From an uncultured Candidatus Poseidoniales archaeon (GTDB lineage Archaea > Thermoplasmatota > Poseidoniia > Poseidoniales > Poseidoniaceae), in assembly GCA_905182185.1 (NCBI GenBank), contig CAJJAP010000011.1, positions 1 through 64,000 of the forward strand: a stretch of 64,000 nucleotides of DNA, in the 5' to 3' direction. Below, in pieces: positions 53,153 to 63,804 of the stretch; position 1 is the first letter of the stretch, and each line of letters begins with the position of its first letter. The position numbers and the translations under genes are program-made. The notes below the pieces were generated by a model. The model searched no databases and was not told the origin of the DNA. It was given only the letters and a program-made list of their open reading frames with translations.

Positions 53153-56100
53153 ATGAAGGGGCGCGCACTGCTGCTTGTACTATTGTTGCTGGGTTCGTTT
53201 CCGGCATTTCCGGCCAATGCAGGTTCGACCACTCATTTCGGCAATTCAACCTCACAGGTCTCGATTTTGTTGGATTTCAATGGCCCAGGACACGATTCCA
53301 GCACCAACATCAGTATCGGTGCGAGTTCGGTAATCACGACTGCAGCACTTGACATCAGAGGTCTTACCAATTCAATCGGCGAAAGGCCCGAATCTATCGG
53401 GCTAGACATTGGCGATGATGGTGATATGGATTGGTTTTGGGGCGGCCCTGGGAATGGCACTTATGGGCATCTAGATGAATTTTCAAACGGGTATAAGCGG
53501 GCCGGACTGAACATGTCCACCGGCAATAATTCGAGTTACCAAATCCGTCTACCAATCAATGCCACAATAAACTCTGCGTCAATGCAGTTTTCGACCTTGA
53601 GCGAACTGACAATATCTGGCAGTGATGTACGCGATTCCTACTTACATCAACCAAACCCCCAATATGGTAACACGGCTCATGCAGATAGCAACTACGGCAA
53701 TCAAAGCGTCACCCATGTTGGCAAAACAGAGTGGTCAAATTGGCATATTTATCGAGGAGTATACTGGTTCGATCTGGGCCTATTACCTGGAGCGACAGTT
53801 CTAGATGCCAACATCTCATTCTATGTCCAAGATGCGGTAAATCAAGCTTCGACCACAACTCCTGTTAGTGCCCAACATACCTATTCAATCCATCCTTTAA
53901 TGAAACAATGGGAGGAAGGCCTTGAGAGTAATGGGCGGGTGTCACAAGCTGCAGGTGTCACCTGGAATAAAGCGATTGACAATCTCACGGGTAGCGATTA
54001 TTCTTGGACGGTTGCAGGTGCCTCTGGCACGACCGACCGGGGCGTTGCAGTTGCAAGTGTAACGGACAGCCCAGCCAACCTTGAGTACAATTGGCTCGAC
54101 TTCAATAATCAAAACTTGACAGATTTGGTACAGAATTGGGTCGATGGTAATGTGACTAATAATGGACTTATTCTTATTGGCGATGAAAACACCAACAAGC
54201 CAGATGGCTCCAGATTAACCATCACGTCGAGGGTTAACGCGACTCATGGTCCGAAATTGGTCGTTGTTTTCGAGGGTAGCGACGATGTAACGGCCGCACT
54301 CGATGTTGGCGCAGATGGCAATTGGGAGTGGAACCATAGCGGAAATCTCAGTAATGCATCGACAGTACCCGATTTTTCTGCTTCGCTGAATTCATATCTA
54401 GGTAATGCTACTCCAAGTTTCACCGATGCGTGGGGTAATGAATTTGTTGATATTCCTATTAAAGTGAGTGCGAATGCCACATTGGTTCTCGATGATATTG
54501 ACATTGAATATGATTGGACCGCAGCAATCGGAGTCTCCCCCCATTCAGACCTACTTACCGAATTGAATCAACATGCTTCGAATCTCACACCAGATGCCGC
54601 TGGCAATGTCAGCATCATCATTAATGTCAGTTCAAGTAGTGCTGGAAAGGTGGAATTACTCAACCTGTGGTTGGGACAAGGTGACCGCCCGCCCTCTATC
54701 ACAACAATTACACTGCCTGGAGAGACTATTGTCCCCGATGGTCAATCTCGGGCTTTTAGCATAGATGTCACCTCATATCAAGGACTATCGAATTTATCGT
54801 GGCTTGCTTTGATTCCTCAGCTTCAGAACAGTACCAGTCAACCAACGTTATTCTATTCCTTTGAAAACAACACTACATGGGCTAATGACCCTGCCGGACT
54901 TGTTAGCAATATCAGTGGTACGTGGATGGCATTGAACAATCAAAACGGTATCATGACATGGGATCTCACAGTCAGTTGGGCATGGTTGCCTGTGCAGGAT
55001 GTTGTTTGGCAGGTTCAGGCGAAGACCATTGATTTACTCCACACAAGTAGGCTTTCAAGCCATACTACAGATCACGAAAGCAGAATGGAAATTACGAGTT
55101 TCACAGTCTGGGACATGAGTGAGCCGACCGACGGTAGTCCACAGATTTATGCTGACGAATGGGTCGCAGGTAGCGATTTACTGCACGTAAAAGGTGATGT
55201 AAGGTTCCTAAATGAAACCAGTAAACCACTCCCAGGAGATGTTCTCATTGAACTAGTGGATATAGGTGCGAATGCAACAGTAGATTTCAATGGTGCTTAC
55301 TCAATCGAGGTGTTTGCTCCACAAGATAGCCACTATGATGGATTTACCATTGCGGCCCACCTCTTCGGGCCATATGATTCAACTGAGCTAGGACTTGCCT
55401 CACTTACTTTCAACATCGATGCGACAAAGCCAGGTTTCCAAGCAAATGCGCCACTTGGTGAAAAAATCCTGCCCTCATTCCAACAATTGTTCAATGTGAC
55501 TATCACCGACGGCACCGATAGCAACGGGCTTGACCTTGGAAGCCTAAGTCTGAGGTGGTGGGTAGAAGGTCTGCACGATAATGGCGATGGTATTCCCCAA
55601 CTAGAGGAATATAGTCAGAAGCCACTACTCAGGGAAGGGGAGAGTGATTTTTTCCACGCTCAATATGATGATACATACAATTCACACGGCCAACAGGTAT
55701 CTTTGTTCATTGAGGGATTTGACAAGACGGGTAATGTAATCTTGAGTGGCTCTGGATTTGAAGCTGATTTGGTGCATTACACATCACTAGTTCCTTCTCC
55801 AACCGAAGTCATATCTGTCAACATAGACTTACCAGGTGGTGACACCCTTACTCCTGCTCACCCCGGTTGGCTAAACATCAGTATTAGGGATGTAAATGGC
55901 CTAGATGATATTGAGGGCATCATCATCGATCTCGGCCTGGGCAATACACTGTCCTATGATAGAGATAGATCATTCGATTCTAGTAATCCATTGCTCGAGG
56001 TTTCAGGATTCACATTCTTAGTCCAAGGAGAAGAAATTACTCTCAATCTCTCATTCACCGCATCTCCGCTATTTGATGATATGTCGGTAGGTGAGATGGA

Positions 56101-57373
56101 AATTACACTCAAAGTCAATGACTCATCAGGCGAGCATATCACCGAGACTGGACTTTACTGGCGCTTTAATGCCGATGTTATGCTAGTCGAATCTTCAATG
56201 AGAACCTTCGGGGCCGAATCACGTCTACTTGTGTATGATGATTATGTCACACTCGGTCAGAGGCTGGTGGTAGAGGGTAGGGTACGTTATGTCGCCGCAG
56301 ATCTGGCGCCAGCTTCAGGTTCTTATTCGGTTATGCTCGAATCCCCCCTTGACCTTCCTCTCTTGGTGATGACAGATGCCGATGGCAAGTTTGAAGGGAC
56401 GATGGACGCCCTTGGCAGTGGATTGTACCGCGTGGTTATCCACGTCAATGGTGGTGTGGGATCTGTGGTTTCAAGTCCGGAACCGATTCGTCTGCAGATT
56501 GATGATGAGGCACCTTTGATAGTAGGTCACGAGCCGACGATAGTATCTACAAATTCAACCGAACTCCAATTACAATTTGATATCCAAGAAGCGGATTCAG
56601 GCCTGCCGGAACAAGAGATTAGGGTTCAATGTGTCCAGACTAACGGCCTTCAATTATTTGGGGACATGATAGAGGGCACAGCTATCATAATCATTCCAGG
56701 AGAGGTCAGTCGTTATCTCGTGAACCTAAGTTCACAGCCCATCCAAGGTGAAAACCTAGATTGCTGGTTCGATGTTGCCGATATGGCTGGAAATAATCTG
56801 ACAGGTGAAGGTTCAGCCAAGACCTGGCCCCTTCGCATCCAAGTAATCGAAACTAGACCCGACATCAGTGCTGAACGGATTACTGTGGCGGATTCTTCGC
56901 TAATTATCGGCCGGGTGACCACTGTCAGTATTGAGGTTTTCAACAGCGGCGCTCACGATCCTTCGACATTCAACATAACTTTGGAGACTCATAAACTCCA
57001 CAATGAAAGAATCATCATCAAAGAAGTTGAAACAATCCAAACATCAATTCTGAACGGGGAAGTGACGATAGTGACCTTCGAATGGATGCCTGACTGGGAA
57101 GGTGAAATGGAACTGGTGGTGCGAATAGATTCGAGTCAGGTCATTGACGAGTTCGACGAGGGCAACACCTTTTCGTTGAATGTTAAGGTCGATCCCGTTC
57201 CAGAACCAGAGGGGTTCTTTGCATCTCAATCAATGAGGCTACTTTCCGGGATAGGGTTGATTGGCGTTGTTTGTGTTGGATTGCTATTATTTGCGACACG
57301 CCGAATCTCCGAAGGCGAGGATTCAGAGTGGCTTGAAGAAGAGGAAGACGATGATGATTATTCAGACGCTTGA
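53153..57373 (+). CDS. Giant surface protein with DNRLRE-like and CARDB-like domains, C-terminal TM
   Basis: Signal peptide; SDVRDSYLHQPNPQYGNTAHADSNYGNQ...RGVYWFDLG (DNRLRE-like); PDISAERITVADSSLIIGRVTTVSIEVFNSG (CARDB-like); TM then acidic tail. Confidence 0.82.
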   Translation: MKGRALLLVLLLLGSFPAFPANAGSTTHFGNSTSQVSILLDFNGPGHDSSTNISIGASSVITTAALDIRGLTNSIGERPESIGLDIGDDGDMDWFWGGPGNGTYGHLDEFSNGYKRAGLNMSTGNNSSYQIRLPINATINSASMQFSTLSELTISGSDVRDSYLHQPNPQYGNTAHADSNYGNQSVTHVGKTEWSNWHIYRGVYWFDLGLLPGATVLDANISFYVQDAVNQASTTTPVSAQHTYSIHPLMKQWEEGLESNGRVSQAAGVTWNKAIDNLTGSDYSWTVAGASGTTDRGVAVASVTDSPANLEYNWLDFNNQNLTDLVQNWVDGNVTNNGLILIGDENTNKPDGSRLTITSRVNATHGPKLVVVFEGSDDVTAALDVGADGNWEWNHSGNLSNASTVPDFSASLNSYLGNATPSFTDAWGNEFVDIPIKVSANATLVLDDIDIEYDWTAAIGVSPHSDLLTELNQHASNLTPDAAGNVSIIINVSSSSAGKVELLNLWLGQGDRPPSITTITLPGETIVPDGQSRAFSIDVTSYQGLSNLSWLALIPQLQNSTSQPTLFYSFENNTTWANDPAGLVSNISGTWMALNNQNGIMTWDLTVSWAWLPVQDVVWQVQAKTIDLLHTSRLSSHTTDHESRMEITSFTVWDMSEPTDGSPQIYADEWVAGSDLLHVKGDVRFLNETSKPLPGDVLIELVDIGANATVDFNGAYSIEVFAPQDSHYDGFTIAAHLFGPYDSTELGLASLTFNIDATKPGFQANAPLGEKILPSFQQLFNVTITDGTDSNGLDLGSLSLRWWVEGLHDNGDGIPQLEEYSQKPLLREGESDFFHAQYDDTYNSHGQQVSLFIEGFDKTGNVILSGSGFEADLVHYTSLVPSPTEVISVNIDLPGGDTLTPAHPGWLNISIRDVNGLDDIEGIIIDLGLGNTLSYDRDRSFDSSNPLLEVSGFTFLVQGEEITLNLSFTASPLFDDMSVGEMEITLKVNDSSGEHITETGLYWRFNADVMLVESSMRTFGAESRLLVYDDYVTLGQRLVVEGRVRYVAADLAPASGSYSVMLESPLDLPLLVMTDADGKFEGTMDALGSGLYRVVIHVNGGVGSVVSSPEPIRLQIDDEAPLIVGHEPTIVSTNSTELQLQFDIQEADSGLPEQEIRVQCVQTNGLQLFGDMIEGTAIIIIPGEVSRYLVNLSSQPIQGENLDCWFDVADMAGNNLTGEGSAKTWPLRIQVIETRPDISAERITVADSSLIIGRVTTVSIEVFNSGAHDPSTFNITLETHKLHNERIIIKEVETIQTSILNGEVTIVTFEWMPDWEGEMELVVRIDSSQVIDEFDEGNTFSLNVKVDPVPEPEGFFASQSMRLLSGIGLIGVVCVGLLLFATRRISEGEDSEWLEEEEDDDDYSDA

Positions 57374-57524
57374 AAGTCATGCGGTTATGAAACACAGGTG
57401 AACCGGTCTGAGATGTCACTTTTAGAGGGTAGATGCAGAGGGCACTTTATGCAGGTATTCGCATGGTTCCCCTTTAAAATGGAAATTGGCCAACCCTTAT
57501 TTCATAGCAGTTATTGGTGGTGCC

Positions 57525-57881
57525 ATGGTCGAAATTCAATGCCCTCATTGTGATGAAGACATTGAATTAGAGGATGACGTTTTTGGATTATTTGATTGTC
57601 CACATTGTGATGAAGAATTCTCCTGGGAAGATGATTCCGATGATAGAGACGTTTCAAACGAATACACAACCAATCCACTCAAGATTAGCGGGATAAAAGT
57701 CGGATTAGGTCTTCTACTCGTTGCAGCAATCGTTTGGCCTGTGGGACCGGCTCTATTCAATGCTGGAGCATCTACGGCTGTGTATGATAATGTGATCTCG
57801 TTCTTAGTTTCATTCGTCATTTTTAGTGCTGGTATTAGTGTTTTATTTGCGGCGGGAATAATGAAACTTCTTAGGGGATAG
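57525..57881 (+). CDS. Zinc-ribbon membrane protein
   Basis: MVEIQCPHCDEDIELEDDVFGLFDCPHCDEEFSWEDD, then two TM segments. Confidence 0.75.
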   Translation: MVEIQCPHCDEDIELEDDVFGLFDCPHCDEEFSWEDDSDDRDVSNEYTTNPLKISGIKVGLGLLLVAAIVWPVGPALFNAGASTAVYDNVISFLVSFVIFSAGISVLFAAGIMKLLRG

Positions 57882-57926
57882 AATAAACGAAAGTTAGCAT
57901 CTGGACAATGTCAACATCTAATCTCC

Positions 57927-58200
57927 ATGACCATTGACCGATTGTTGATTTCATCAAGAAGTAGGATGAACCAATTCAAATTAATAAGTGAATTGTTTTT
58001 ACCGCATATCATGGTTGAGCACCCGCCGTTTCACGGGACTGTTTTCCAAGTCAAGGTTTGGAATGCTATGAAAGAAATACCTCGGGGGAGGTCCGAACCT
58101 ATACTGAAATTGCGATTCAAATAGGGCACCCGAATTCCGCCCGTGCGGTACCCACGAATATGACGTCGTTTACGAGGGCCCCCCTTGTGTTCAAAGTTAG
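57927..58200 (+). pseudogene. Truncated O6-methylguanine-DNA methyltransferase (Ogt/MGMT-like) remnant
   Basis: FHGTVFQVKVWNAMKEIPRGRS, then +1 frame RTYTEIAIQIGHPNSARAVPTNMTSF; the PCHR active-site region is missing. Confidence 0.7.
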
Positions 58201-58277
58201 TGTTTGAAAGAATTTGTGCGTAGGCCCATTGATTTTGTGCCCCTAGTGTGATATATACCCCCCAGATATCAGTAACT

Positions 58278-58637
58278 ATGCAACCTCACTCGCAACAAGA
58301 CCCTACTCCAATTCTTAGTGGAATGGTACAAAAACCAAGACAGCAAAGCATCACGGGTGCACCATCTACAAATGCCACAGCCGCATTAGTTCTTTCACTA
58401 TTGGGAATCATTGGAATTTTTTTTTATGGTCTAGGAATCTTTTTAGTAATCCCTGGCCTTATTCTTGCGAATAGAGCATTACTAATCACAAATCAATTTC
58501 CAAATCACCCAGATGCAGGGGTGGCCAAAGCTGCAAACGTTTGTGCACAGATTGGAATTGGTATATTCATAGCCATGATCATATTAGTCGTGGTTGGTGG
58601 TCTGTTGTATGTCTGGGCTTGGAACCAAGTATGGTAA
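58278..58637 (+). CDS. DUF4190-like small membrane protein
   Basis: NATAALVLSLLGIIGIFFYGLGIFLVIPGLILANRAL... two TM. Confidence 0.65.
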   Translation: MQPHSQQDPTPILSGMVQKPRQQSITGAPSTNATAALVLSLLGIIGIFFYGLGIFLVIPGLILANRALLITNQFPNHPDAGVAKAANVCAQIGIGIFIAMIILVVVGGLLYVWAWNQVW

Positions 58638-58960
58638 TAAGGAAAATCAACAAAAATTGCAAATAGGAATTGGGCGGGCGATACGCTTGGACTAACATCT
58701 ACACACCTATATATTTCAGGCGAGTCAACTTTGGAGATGTCGGAACTGAATTATGGGCAATTCAATATTAGTCAACAACTCGCAGTCTTTGTCAATAGCC
58801 TTTATGCCAAAAATAAGTGTTTGTGTTTTGTTCACAAGGGTCTATGCTCAAACCCATGTATACAAGATGAGTGTTTGCAAGGGTTAGCAGTGGGTGCTAT
58901 TCGTCGCTACCCAGTGATTGGGCTGAATCATACGTTTCTATGTCGAAACAACTGGTTATT

Positions 58961-59386
58961 TCAACAACACCCGGAATCGCGCATGGGGGCAGATATTAAC
59001 GAAACCTTGTCAACGTTTGGAATATTTTGCAACTGTCCAACGGTTTCACGGTACTGAGAAGCCGTACCAATGGCATGCATGACGTCGACACAGGTATGAC
59101 TGTGATTGAGGCAGCTATGGCTGTAAGAAGTGATTTCAAGTTTATTTGAATGACGAATTTCCATTAACTTGTGCTCGATACCATGTTGGTAGTAAATGAT
59201 CAAGTGAGCCTCAACGATTTCATCATCTTTCATGCTCGCAATTTCCCCTCTCTGTTGAACGTCGGCATAATACAACGCAGCATCTCGAAGGAATTTACTC
59301 CGGTTCTTGTATCCTGATTTTTCAATTAGGTTTTCAAGTCCTTCCGCAAAAGATTTGTCGGCGCTAAACGATATTATTTGACTCAT
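58961..59386 (-). CDS. NikR-like ribbon-helix-helix metal regulator
   Basis: MSQIISFSADKSFAEGLENLIEKSGYKNRSKFLRDAALYY (RHH) with a C-terminal NikR-like His/Cys region (HSCLNHSHTC); adjacent to Zn-type ABC genes. Confidence 0.82.
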   Translation of the reverse strand: MSQIISFSADKSFAEGLENLIEKSGYKNRSKFLRDAALYYADVQQRGEIASMKDDEIVEAHLIIYYQHGIEHKLMEIRHSNKLEITSYSHSCLNHSHTCVDVMHAIGTASQYRETVGQLQNIPNVDKVSLISAPMRDSGCC

Positions 59387-59405
59387 ATCTTGGAATATGG
59401 GTGCG

Positions 59406-59432
59406 CTGTTAATAATAATACCCACTTAACAG
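59406..59432. promoter_or_regulatory. Candidate operator CTGTTAA-N13-TTAACAG upstream of the nikR-like gene
   Basis: Perfect 7-bp inverted half-sites, 13-bp spacer, 20 bp before the probable start codon. Confidence 0.5.
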
Positions 59433-59547
59433 TTATTAATCAGTCTTGAATCATTTCGACCTTTAGGGAACTTGGAGATGGCTAAGATTTCTCTTTTGTA
59501 TCCCGGTGTGGTTGACAAAAGGCGTTACGTCTGACCAAGATGAGTAC

Positions 59548-60462
59548 TCACAAGTTCTCTTTCGGCTTGATGAGAGTGAGAAGTACAGTTTTCGAAATGG
59601 CTACAAGAGCGAAAATAATTGCTGCCACCAAAGCAATCATCGAACCGCTACCGGTTTCTAATTCGGCAGAAAGATAGAGCCCAAGTAGGACAGAGAGTAA
59701 GCCAAAGAACTGGGTCCAAATTACGCAAGAACGGAAACTTTTCCCTAAAAATTGGGCCGTAGCTGCAGGTGTGACTAGTAATGCAGTGACGAGCAATGTC
59801 CCTACAACTTGTACCATACTGACTACAACTGCGGCAGTAATGATGCTGAACAAAAGACCGAGTGAACGAACAGGCAAGCCTTGAACTCGGGCAGCGAGTG
59901 GATCGATTGTCGTCGCCAGCAGACCATTATGCATCAATGCAAGTGCGATTAATGAAACCATGCTGATCAAGAAGATTAAATCAAAACTTTCGCTATCGAT
60001 TAAGAGAAGGTTACCGAATAAGTACCCTTCAATATCCGTCGTGATACCTCCACCCCAAATGCGTAAAATGACCAAACCAAGGGCGAGCATCCCGGTTAAA
60101 AAAATTGCAATTGACGCATCACCAGTGAGCAGTTCTCTTGTTTGCATTTCATGGATGAGCACAGCCGCAATGACGCTGAATAACAATGCATACCAAAGTG
60201 GACCTGTTGCGCCTAAAACTACACCAACGGCCACACCTCCGAAAGAGACGTGTGCAAGACCATCGCCGATGAGTGCGAGGTTTCTGATGAGAAGGAAATT
60301 ACCGAGGTATCCAGCAACTACAGTGACCAACAATGCTGCAATAAGAGCCCGTTGAAACATTTCAAGCGTGAAAAAGTACGGGAAGATTTCTCCTGGTATC
60401 AGTGGTTCAAGGCTTTCCAAAAGGGGAAAAATAACTTCTAAAACTTGAGAACCAAGACCCAT
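59548..60462 (-). CDS. znuB: Zn/Mn-type ABC transporter permease
   Basis: ABC-3 family: RALIAALLVTVVAGYLGNFLLIRNLALIGDGLAHVSFGGVAVG. Confidence 0.88.
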   Translation of the reverse strand: MGLGSQVLEVIFPLLESLEPLIPGEIFPYFFTLEMFQRALIAALLVTVVAGYLGNFLLIRNLALIGDGLAHVSFGGVAVGVVLGATGPLWYALLFSVIAAVLIHEMQTRELLTGDASIAIFLTGMLALGLVILRIWGGGITTDIEGYLFGNLLLIDSESFDLIFLISMVSLIALALMHNGLLATTIDPLAARVQGLPVRSLGLLFSIITAAVVVSMVQVVGTLLVTALLVTPAATAQFLGKSFRSCVIWTQFFGLLSVLLGLYLSAELETGSGSMIALVAAIIFALVAISKTVLLTLIKPKENL

Positions 60463-61280
60463 TATTCTTCCTCCTTCTTCTCATGGCTGTGGTGATGATG
60501 GTGGTGGTTGTGGTGATCGAATTCATCATGCCCATGTACGTGCTTAATGCCACGGAGGTCTGCCAAACCAGTCAAATCAGGGAATTGATCTGAAGGGCCA
60601 TCGAATTGTATTGATTCTTCAAGGTAAATCATTCGGTGAGTGGTTTGGCGTATCGCTGCGAGGTCATGGGAAACCATGAAAATAGTCTTGTTTTGTTCGT
60701 GACACAATTTGTCGAGGAGTTGCAGGAGTGAGTTACGTGATTCACGGTCAATACCAACAAGTGGTTCATCCAGGAGGATAAATTCTGCTTCTGAAGCAAG
60801 CACACGTCCAATGACTGCACGTTGACGCTGGCCACCGGACAATCGGGAGACATCTACATCAGCAACATGGCTAAGACCGACCATCTCTATTGCTCGTTCA
60901 ACACGAGCGTTCGAGATTTTCTTCCGCCAAAAGAGGTTCTTTTTGTTGAGTGTCCCCAGTCTGACCAGTTCTCGTACGGTGAGCCGTATGTGAGGAGGCA
61001 GGCTCGCAGCAGCTTGTGAAACCCAACCCACCTTTCCGAACGTTTTGTTGCTTGAAGGAGGCTGACTGTAAATCTCGATGGAACCTGCTTGCGAGTGTAA
61101 AATGCCAAGAATGGCCATCAAAAGTGTCGATTTCCCGCTACCATTGGGCCCTACTAATCCTACAAATTCACCACATTGGATCTCCAAGTTGATGTCCTTG
61201 AGCACCGATTTATTGGAGCGATTGACGTAAAGTCCCTGTACTTTGAGTACAGTTTCTTCACATGCAAATGTTTCAATCAT
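60462..61280 (-). CDS. znuC: Zn/Mn-type ABC transporter ATP-binding protein with His-rich tail
   Basis: GLVGPNGSGKSTLL, LSGGQRQRAVIGRVLA, FILLDEP; C-terminal HGHDEFDHHNHHHHHHSHEKKEEE. Confidence 0.9.
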   Translation of the reverse strand: MIETFACEETVLKVQGLYVNRSNKSVLKDINLEIQCGEFVGLVGPNGSGKSTLLMAILGILHSQAGSIEIYSQPPSSNKTFGKVGWVSQAAASLPPHIRLTVRELVRLGTLNKKNLFWRKKISNARVERAIEMVGLSHVADVDVSRLSGGQRQRAVIGRVLASEAEFILLDEPLVGIDRESRNSLLQLLDKLCHEQNKTIFMVSHDLAAIRQTTHRMIYLEESIQFDGPSDQFPDLTGLADLRGIKHVHGHDEFDHHNHHHHHHSHEKKEEE

Positions 61281-61366
61281 GATGTTGCACCTATCGTGGG
61301 CTGTTCGAGTTCATCTATCAATTGTCCGTCATACAGTCACCAATAGTGAGTGAAACGAAACTGTGT

Positions 61367-63774
61367 TCAGCAACCCAGACCAGCTTTCAGGTTAACCAGA
61401 TTCTTTTGCATCAACGACAGATAATCATCATCGCTGTTGCTTGGGGGTAATTCCATGGTGTAAAGATACTGAATGGATACGCCGGATGGCATTGTGGATG
61501 ATGTTGTTTGATCAACAATGCTCTTTACTGCATCTGGAGAGGTGAACTCTTCAATGTAAAACACTGAAACGTCCTCTTCTTGGAGGTATTCTACGGCCAT
61601 TGCAATGTCTTCAGCAGTTGGCTCTCCTTCGGGGTCAACGCCATGAACGGTGATGAACTCGAGGTCGTATCGGTTTGCCATGTAATTGTAAGCCGCATGG
61701 TTAGCAACAACTGTTGAGTTGCTACACGTACCTGTATCCGAGAATGCTGCCTCGTAGTCAGTGTGCAATCCATCAAGTTGAGCAATGTAAGCAGCCGCAT
61801 TTGCCTTGAATGTCGCCTCTTGGCTCGGGAAGAGCGTTATGAGGTTTTCCAATACGAGGTTGACTTGTGCCTTGAATGCTAGAGGGTCGAGCCAACTGTG
61901 TGGGTCGAACGCCAAATCTTCTTCGTGACCTTCTTCATCATGGTCATCGTGGTCGTCATGATCGTCATCATCTTCGCCGTGAGCATCATGGTCGTCATCA
62001 TCTTCGCCGTGGGCATCATGGTCGTCATCATCTTCGCCGTGAGCATCATGATCGTCATGGCCGTCCATAATGACGAAGAGTTCGACATCGTGTGGAAGAG
62101 CAATTCCATAATCACCTTCTTCTTCAATGTGCAGTACAGCATAACCTGCTTCGTGGTCTTCATGTTCAGCGTGTTCGTCATGCCCTTCATGTTCTTCAAC
62201 GAAGTGATTTACAGATTCAACGAAAGTTGTAAGTTCTGTCAAGTTAAGGAGGCCGTCACTGTCCACGTCTGATAGATTAAAATTCTCCATCAATTCACTT
62301 TCTTTCGTCATGCTCGTCATGGTCATCGTCATGGTCGTCTTCTTCGGGTTCTGGAATCAGTGAGGTATTGGCGTTTGATGCTGCCCATGCGATGTGTTCA
62401 GTCTCTTCCATCATGACTGAATCAATTCCAACATCGCTGACGTTCCATGTTTCACCGGTTTCGTTCCAGAGGTACAACGACCAGTACCAGGAGAAATCAC
62501 TTGGTGCATCGACACCGTTGATGCCGCCTACATTGGTTCCATAGGTTTCGTGAACTGAATAATTGAGGCTAACATTGTTCTCGCCGAAGGCCATCTGAGT
62601 GAGGTTCCATCCAGTTGCATTTTCAGAGAGCATGTCGTGGTCGATTTCATACATCGAAGTTGAGTTGTCAGGATAGAGGACAGCGACATGATGCATCACT
62701 TCCTCATGGTCGTCATGGGTGTCCCCAGGGGTGTCGTCATGGTCATCATGAGTGTCGTCATGGTCGTCGTCGTTTTCTGTAATCCATCCAGTCCAAAACT
62801 CGTCCCATGAAAGATGGCTGTCCTGGTTTGAGTCGAATTCTTCAAGAGCGTGCTCCGGAGTCATTTCTTCGTCATGATCACCGTGTTCATCATGGTCCGT
62901 CATGGTCATCGTCAGCGTCTTCTTCGCCGTGAGTTTCGTCTTCTTCGTGACCATCATGGCCTTCTTCTTCATGACCGTGACCGGCATGGCTTCCGCCCAT
63001 TGGGAGTACGACCATGTCAAATCCATTAGCCCATTCGATTTCAGATTCAAATTCGAGGAGAACTTCACCGGATTCAAGGTGGAAGAGATAAATCACTGTG
63101 TCAGAAGGACAGGAATCTGGATTCATGATAGTTTCTTCTGGCTGAGCGTGATTGTGTGCATCATGTTCATCATGCGATTCATTACCTTCGTCATGCTCAT
63201 CATGGATTTCATTGCCTTCATCATGGTCCTCTTCCTCCTCATGTTCAGGGAAAGCCAAGTTGTAGGTGATGTGCTCCGCATGGAGTTCATCAGATTCGTT
63301 GAGTTCATCCGCATCTTCTCCGAGTGGGATAAACGCTGTCGCACCTTCGCTGAGGTGTTCACAGAGTTCTGAAATTAAAAGAGATTCATAGTCAAGGGTG
63401 TCTTGACCGGATGGCATAGCGTGTGTCATCACTGCAGCAGGGGCATCGCTACCAAGTGCAGACAATGTCGTTTCGACCCAAGGTTCGAGATTGAGGCCGT
63501 GGTAGAAGAACGCATCTCCTGACTGAAGAGCGATTAAATCAGCCGCCGATGGTTCATAATCGTGAACTGGGACATTTGATGGGCTGAGGATTTGAACATT
63601 CAAAGTGTCACCAGCGACTGCAGAAACCAATTGTTCAACGTGGTATGTTGAAACAACGACTGTTCCTAGAGTTCCGTCTTCATTGGGTTCAACGTCGTCA
63701 GAAAGACATCCTGCTAGACTTGATAAAATCATTATTACACTTACAAATATTGCCCGACCACTGTTGCTTCGCAT
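61367..63774 (-). CDS. znuA: ZnuA-like metal-binding lipoprotein with His/Asp-rich, EF-hand-like and DUF4430-like insertions (frameshifts about 62295-62332 and 62890-63077)
   Basis: N-terminal LSSLAGC lipobox, VVVSTYHVEQLVSAVAGDTLNVQILSPSNVPVHDYEPSAADL; C-terminal FDPHSWLDPLAFKAQVNLVLENL, VANHAAYNYMANRYDL. Three overlapping ORFs in different frames form one gene. Confidence 0.85.
61950..62065 (-). repeat. 30-bp tandem repeat encoding HDAHGEDDDD
   Basis: 'catcatggtcgtcatcatcttcgccgtgag' repeated about three times. Confidence 0.92.
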
Positions 63775-63804
63775 GGCTTGGCCACCAATATTAACTATTT
63801 AACT

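Noticed and set aside
58731-59057. Cys-containing 108-aa plus-strand ORF
   Set aside because: Its C-terminal third is antisense to the NikR-like gene and no family is recognised; could be real in its 5' part but not supported enough to call.
61950-62065. Possible CRISPR-like repeat array (30-bp repeats)
   Set aside because: Repeats are contiguous without unique spacers and lie in frame inside the znuA-like coding region.
61876-62272. Plus-strand ORFs opposite the znuA His/Asp repeats (RHDRHHLRREHHGRHH; MVVIIFAVSIMVVII)
   Set aside because: Antisense shadow of the 30-bp repeat; apparent membrane-like composition is a repeat artefact.
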